Notes under the pieces: generated by a model | Told to the model about the DNA's origin: nothing | The model's database searches: none | The model's input: only the letters and a program-made list of their open reading frames with translations | From: Bacteroidota bacterium | GTDB lineage: Bacteria; Bacteroidota; Bacteroidia; NS11-12g; UBA9320 | NCBI GenBank assembly: GCA_002746305.1 | Contig: NVWV01000012.1 | Span: 62,001-126,000, forward strand | Direction of reading: 5' to 3' | Length of the DNA stretch: 64,000 nucleotides | Program-made: the position numbers and the translations under genes | Shown here: positions 61,161 through 64,000 of the stretch, piece after piece | Numbering within the stretch: the first letter of the stretch is position 1 | Layout of the letters: each line of letters starts with the position of its first letter

Positions 61161-62196
61161 GGTAAATTACAAGATGGTTCAATTAGCAAGAGAAGCTAGA
61201 GGATTCTCACAAGTAGAATTATCAGAAAAGGCAGAAATCCCACAAGGGAATTTAAGTAGAATGGAAAATGGGAGTGTTGGAATTACTCCACAAATTCTAA
61301 GAAGGATTGCAACCGAATTAGACTATCCTAAAGAGTTCTTTTATAGAAATGATACAATATATCCATCTAATACACACTATAGGAAGCGAGTGGTGTTAGC
61401 ACAAAAAATACTACTAAGAACAGAAGCATTAATGAACATATATAGATTTAATGTTCAAGACATGTTGCAGTCTTTAGAAATATCCGTAAACCTTCCCATT
61501 ATTGAAAATGAATATGGCTCTCCTTCAAGAGTTGCTAATTATTTAAGAAGTTTTTGGAAAGTTCCATCTGGTCCAATTAATAACTTATCAGAGATAATTG
61601 AATCTAATGGGATTATTGTAATAGATTTCGATTTTGGTACGGACAAGATAGAAGGTAGAAGCATTGTTACAGAAACGGGACATCCAATATTATTCATAAA
61701 TAAGAACTCTTCTGGAGACCGACAACGCCTAACCTTGGCACACGAACTCGGCCACCTAATTATGCACTTAAAGACGCTTCCTACACTTAGAGACGAAGAA
61801 CAAGAGGCTTGGGACTTCGCACATGAGTTTTTAGCACCATTTGAGGAAGTCAAGCGACAATTACGAGGCAAAGTAAACCTTAGTGTATTAGCAGACTTAA
61901 AAAGGGTGTGGAAAGTTTCTATGGCAGGGTTTCTAAAAAGACTTCAAGATAATGGTGCTGTTAGTTACAATGCAGCTAGATACTTATGGTCGCAATTTAG
62001 TGCAAGAGGTTATAGAAAAGGTGAGCCTATATTCATTGAACAAGAGAGACCTACTTTATTAAAGAGAATGATAAACCTATTCCAAACTGATTTAGAGTAC
62101 TCAAAAATAGAACTACAAAATTTATTTACTATTAATGAGAAAGACCTAAAAGGTAGCTACATGTCTGTAGGTGTTTCTAAACTAAAGGTCGTTTAA
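61150..62196 (+). CDS. Xre-type DNA-binding protein with ImmA/IrrE metallopeptidase domain
   Basis: A 348-residue protein. The N-terminal helix-turn-helix (about 8-62) is LAREARGFSQVELSEKAEI, then PQGNLSRMENG. A helical middle leads to an ImmA/IrrE (M78) zinc peptidase with HELGH at 198-202 in LTLAHELGHLIMH; the next acidic residues (EEQEAWDFAHEFLAP) give the third ligand and the family fold. Such proteins control mobile elements or stress genes by cleaving or binding a repressor. It overlaps the upstream partner gene by 11 bases and is the best candidate to bind the tandem operators at 60470-60532. Confidence 0.87.
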   Translation: MAVKVNYKMVQLAREARGFSQVELSEKAEIPQGNLSRMENGSVGITPQILRRIATELDYPKEFFYRNDTIYPSNTHYRKRVVLAQKILLRTEALMNIYRFNVQDMLQSLEISVNLPIIENEYGSPSRVANYLRSFWKVPSGPINNLSEIIESNGIIVIDFDFGTDKIEGRSIVTETGHPILFINKNSSGDRQRLTLAHELGHLIMHLKTLPTLRDEEQEAWDFAHEFLAPFEEVKRQLRGKVNLSVLADLKRVWKVSMAGFLKRLQDNGAVSYNAARYLWSQFSARGYRKGEPIFIEQERPTLLKRMINLFQTDLEYSKIELQNLFTINEKDLKGSYMSVGVSKLKVV

Positions 62197-62340
62197 TTCA
62201 ATTGTCATAAATGTAATTGTGCGAACTGATAGTCAGTACTTTACAAAATACTTTTACTATTTTTTGAAACTTTTTCAAATTAGTAGTTATAATATATTGT
62301 AACGCAGGTACTCATACAGATAATGAAACATTGAACATAG

Positions 62341-62575
62341 ATTTGTACATAAGAAATTGCTGCGGACAAAAGACGTTCTCATTAGACGCAAAAACAGGGG
62401 TTGCAGCCCCTGTCCGATGTCGAGTTAATTACTCAACGTAGCACCTTAGTTGCTTTAAGACCTGCAAATAGATACAGGGTGAAAGTTAAGCTAGGACTGG
62501 ATTCATAACCCAGACACCTATACACTCCTTAGCAACTTAAACTAGAAGCCGTCTGCCATTGGTAGGCGGCTTTTT
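62341..62575 (+). ncRNA. Structured non-coding region, candidate small RNA
   Basis: No gene is visible from 62197 to 62625. Within it several stems occur: ACAGGGG/CCCCTGT (62394-62412), GAGT/ACTC (62421-62434), a long-range AGTTGCT (62448-62454) with AGCAACT (62531-62537), CCTG/CAGG inside, and TAGG..CTGG with CCAG..CCTA (62492-62520). It ends in a strong terminator at 62546-62575. The density of nested stems before a terminator suggests a structured RNA. It could also be a long 3' leader of the Xre gene. I do not recognise a family. Confidence 0.4.
62546..62575 (+). terminator. Terminator ending the Xre operon or the structured RNA
   Basis: AAGCCGTCTGCC and GGTAGGCGGCTT pair with one mismatch around a short loop and are followed by TTTTT. 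It is 350 bases after the Xre gene stop. Confidence 0.75.
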
Positions 62576-62625
62576 CATTTACAAAGATAATGCTTTTTAG
62601 GAATCCAACATTTAACCAATGGACT

Positions 62626-62826
62626 CTAAGCCACAAGATCCTTATCTGGCAAAGACTCTCTCTTGTGAAATAGCAGGACTATAAACGTAAGTCCTGGAGA
62701 CAAAAGTGAAAATATCACCCAGTTTAACTTCTTAGGTTTCCTGAGATATACTAACCTCAAATAGACTAGAATGTTGAATAAAATGTAAAGTAGGATTCTT
62801 AGTGCTTGAAACTGTTCTGATCTCAT
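62626..62826 (-). CDS. Small two-helix membrane protein, putative
   Basis: A 66-residue frame with two hydrophobic stretches (about 9-27 and 35-52, the latter NWVIFSLLSPGLTFIVLLF) separated by basic RKPKK, and a charged tail (HKRESLPDKDLVA). An A-rich leader precedes the ATG at 62826. Coding is plausible but not proven: the size is small and there is no recognised family. Its 5' leader, if transcribed from further upstream, would include the structured region at 62860-62951. Confidence 0.45.
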   Translation of the reverse strand: MRSEQFQALRILLYILFNILVYLRLVYLRKPKKLNWVIFSLLSPGLTFIVLLFHKRESLPDKDLVA

Positions 62827-62859
62827 TGTTGTTGTGTTTTTGAAGTTTTAAATAAAAAA

Positions 62860-62951
62860 GCGTGAAGAACCCTCATAGACTTCAAGGGACACAACTCCCT
62901 ATTGCACAACAAGAGTAACCCCACGCTAGTAGGATATGCTCTCTGTGCAAT
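62860..62951. repeat. Palindrome and pseudoknot-like structure upstream of two small genes
   Basis: ATTGCACA (62901-62908) and TGTGCAAT (62944-62951) are perfect 8-base inverted repeats with AGAG/CTCT inside. TGAAG/CTTCA (62863-62867, 62880-62884) and CCCT/AGGG (62870-62873, 62885-62888) interlock as an H-type pseudoknot. GTTGTGTTTTTGAA is directly repeated on either side of the region, at 62831-62844 and 62959-62972. It could be a leader RNA or a recombination site. Confidence 0.4.
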
Positions 62952-63000
62952 TATTAATGTTGTGTTTTTGAAATCTAAGAGAGGCTTTTAACCTTTCGAT

Positions 63001-63414
63001 ATGTCTTACAGCAAATATAGATTTTATTGGGAGAGGCAATTAGTCGAAATTCGTATTATTGCCATAAGCTTAAACCTCCATATGAGTAAAAAAATCATCG
63101 AAGAGTTTGAAGTCCTAATATATGGAACCTTCTGGCACAATTCATTAACTAAGGAATCTTACACTTTTATCCCTACACCCTTTGACAACGAAGCCTTCAT
63201 AGACTTTAATCAAGCCTTCTTATTTAAAGACACTAAAGAGTTTGTTCTCGGTTATAAAATGTATATAGAAGGCGGCGAAGCTGTACTACAAATCCTAGAG
63301 TCTAAATATCGAATCAAGAGCATAGATATATCGAAGAATCCAAGGTCTATGATTCTAATTGATAGTACCCTTCAGGAAATCTTGTTTGAAGGTCATTTGA
63401 AACGTATTTATTAA
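63001..63414 (+). CDS. Accessory protein of unknown function
   Basis: A 137-residue soluble protein starting MSYSKYRFYWERQLVEI. It is rich in aromatic residues and alternates strand and helix (IIEEFEVLIYGTFWHNSLTK, then EGGEAVLQILESKYRI). No family is recognised. ATG start after an A/T-rich leader and the structured region. Its 3' end overlaps a convergent small frame by 68 bases, so one of the two may not be expressed. Confidence 0.55.
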   Translation: MSYSKYRFYWERQLVEIRIIAISLNLHMSKKIIEEFEVLIYGTFWHNSLTKESYTFIPTPFDNEAFIDFNQAFLFKDTKEFVLGYKMYIEGGEAVLQILESKYRIKSIDISKNPRSMILIDSTLQEILFEGHLKRIY

Positions 63415-63529
63415 TCTCTTCTAGTGTTTTACCTTCAGATACCATCTTTTCAATTTTCTTATTCATGTCTGGCAAGTAATCTTTAAACTTATTACTTAGT
63501 TTAACTTCTTTAAAAGGTTTATCGTTCAT
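63347..63529 (-). CDS. 60-residue charged small protein, putative
   Basis: A minus-strand frame of 60 residues, amphipathic and helical: FKEVKLSNKFKDYLPDMNKK, IEKMVSEGKTLEEINKYVSN. It looks like a small DNA- or protein-binding helical protein. An A-rich leader precedes the ATG at 63529, and the frame at 63519-63617 overlaps this start by 11 bases. It overlaps the convergent gene at 63001 by 68 bases. Confidence 0.45.
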   Translation of the reverse strand: MNDKPFKEVKLSNKFKDYLPDMNKKIEKMVSEGKTLEEINKYVSNDLQTRFPEGYYQLES

Positions 63530-63617
63530 ATTTTTTAATTTTTAGTACTCCTTGTCCCATTTCGTATATAGTTGCCAAGTAAGTACTTAAAGTTCGCTTG
63601 CCACTTGCATCTCTCAT
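63519..63617 (-). CDS. 32-residue micro-protein, putative
   Basis: An ATG at 63617 opens 32 codons ending in TAA at 63519. The product has a basic start (MRDASGKRTLSTYL) and a basic end (LKIKKYER). Its stop overlaps the start of the 60-residue frame, a layout typical of translational coupling. Too short to be sure it is coding. Confidence 0.3.
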   Translation of the reverse strand: MRDASGKRTLSTYLATIYEMGQGVLKIKKYER

Positions 63618-63732
63618 TCTCTTTGTGGTGTTGTTCGAAAGGAATAACAGAATTTAACATAAAGTAATAATCGTTTGCACTTAGCAGACACACGAAAAAC
63701 ACATTTTTAACACATTAAACATTTAAATTATT

Positions 63733-64000
63733 ATGAACGCATTAAGAAACAAAGTACAGTTAATTGGTAACCTAGGAATGAGCCCAGAAGTAACAGAATT
63801 AGAGGGAGGACGTAAGGTGGCAAAATTCACTCTCGCTACAAACGAGACCTACAAAAATCAATCAGGAGAACGTGTACAAAATACCAACTGGCACAATATA
63901 GTGGCATGGGGAAAGACGGCTGAACTTATGGCAGAACTATTAGCAAAGGGTAAAGAAGTGATGGTCGAGGGTAAACTTACCAATCGCTCATGGGACGATA
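63733..64000 (+). CDS. ssb: Single-stranded DNA-binding protein, 5' part
   Basis: The ATG at 63733 opens a frame that runs off the right edge after 89 codons. The OB-fold of bacterial SSB is clear: MNALRNKVQLIGNLGMSPEV, KVAKFTLATNETYKN and NTNWHNIVAWGKTAE, then KEVMVEGKLTNRSWDD. It binds single-stranded DNA during replication, repair or transfer. Located among accessory genes, it is likely the element's own copy instead of the chromosomal one, but that cannot be settled from this part. Confidence 0.93.
   Translation, partial: MNALRNKVQLIGNLGMSPEVTELEGGRKVAKFTLATNETYKNQSGERVQNTNWHNIVAWGKTAELMAELLAKGKEVMVEGKLTNRSWDD

Noticed and set aside
62491..62520. tRNA-Met-like anticodon arm with loop TTCATAA
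   Set aside because: The stem has one mismatch, and no T-arm with GGTTCGA or matching acceptor stem can be built around it.
1..64000. CRISPR array, rRNA or tRNA genes
   Set aside because: No regularly spaced repeats of CRISPR type and no recognisable rRNA or tRNA cores were seen anywhere in the window.

Overview
The window looks like chromosomal DNA of a Bacteroidota bacterium, most likely a free-living, aerobic member of the Flavobacteriales. Evidence seen directly: base composition is AT-rich. Many secreted proteins end in type IX secretion (T9SS) sorting domains of type A (YPNP...G.Y...) or type B (TPNGDGYND). A PorP/SprF homologue, HmuY proteins and a TonB receptor are present. Several genes are preceded by the Bacteroidota promoter element TAnnTTTG rather than an E. 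coli-like -10, and by A-rich leaders rather than Shine-Dalgarno sites. No rRNA, tRNA or CRISPR array was found. The species cannot be named from this sequence.

Layout. 1-6.1 kb: an unknown secreted protein cut by the edge, an OmdA-type protein, a membrane protein, and a heme-acquisition operon in which a TonB receptor sits between two HmuY-type proteins, one with a T9SS tail and one a lipoprotein. 6.5-9.6 kb: M28 peptidase with a PDZ domain, small proteins and a methyltransferase. 9.8-16.6 kb: a periplasmic redox block (porin, FMN-binding protein, di-heme peroxidase, small cytochrome c), then a persulfide-dioxygenase/rhodanese protein and a MauE-thioredoxin protein. 16.6-18.2 kb: a T9SS protein and a BamE-like lipoprotein. 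18.7-26.4 kb: a compact cassette of a DPNDK-type secreted protein, a TPR-CHAT protease, a divergent sigma factor with a membrane TPR partner, a 20-residue micro-ORF and a frameshifted beta-helix T9SS protein. 26.5-30.5 kb: a second sigma factor with an inner-membrane/outer-membrane-barrel partner, and a large PKD-repeat T9SS protein. 30.6-46 kb: papain-like peptidase, galE, a type B T9SS protein with a PorP/SprF-SPOR fusion, accD, gcvH, vanZ, tonB, rmuC, a very large purple-acid-phosphatase-like T9SS protein with a TPR partner, and DUF2853. 46.3-53.5 kb: membrane glycosyltransferase-like proteins, FkbM methyltransferase, a nuclease and a prolyl aminopeptidase. 53.6-58.1 kb: a regulatory island with two SRPBCC proteins, an AraC-type regulator and a third ECF-like sigma factor.

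From about 58.2 kb to the right edge the character changes to accessory DNA: very small genes, a DUF5678-like/retropepsin pair, an IS1595-type transposase, an Xre-ImmA/IrrE regulator with an unknown partner, long non-coding stretches with strong secondary structure, and an ssb gene cut by the edge. The transposase and the Xre/ImmA operon share a divergent control region with two tandem copies of a palindrome, so they may be controlled together.

The most interesting system is the 18.7-26.4 kb cassette. A periplasm-facing TPR-CHAT protease is divergent from a sigma factor whose likely antagonist is a membrane protein with periplasmic TPRs. This parallels the TPR-CHAT/Csx30/RpoE logic of type III-E CRISPR systems but without any CRISPR part. 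The functional link is inference from gene order and architecture.
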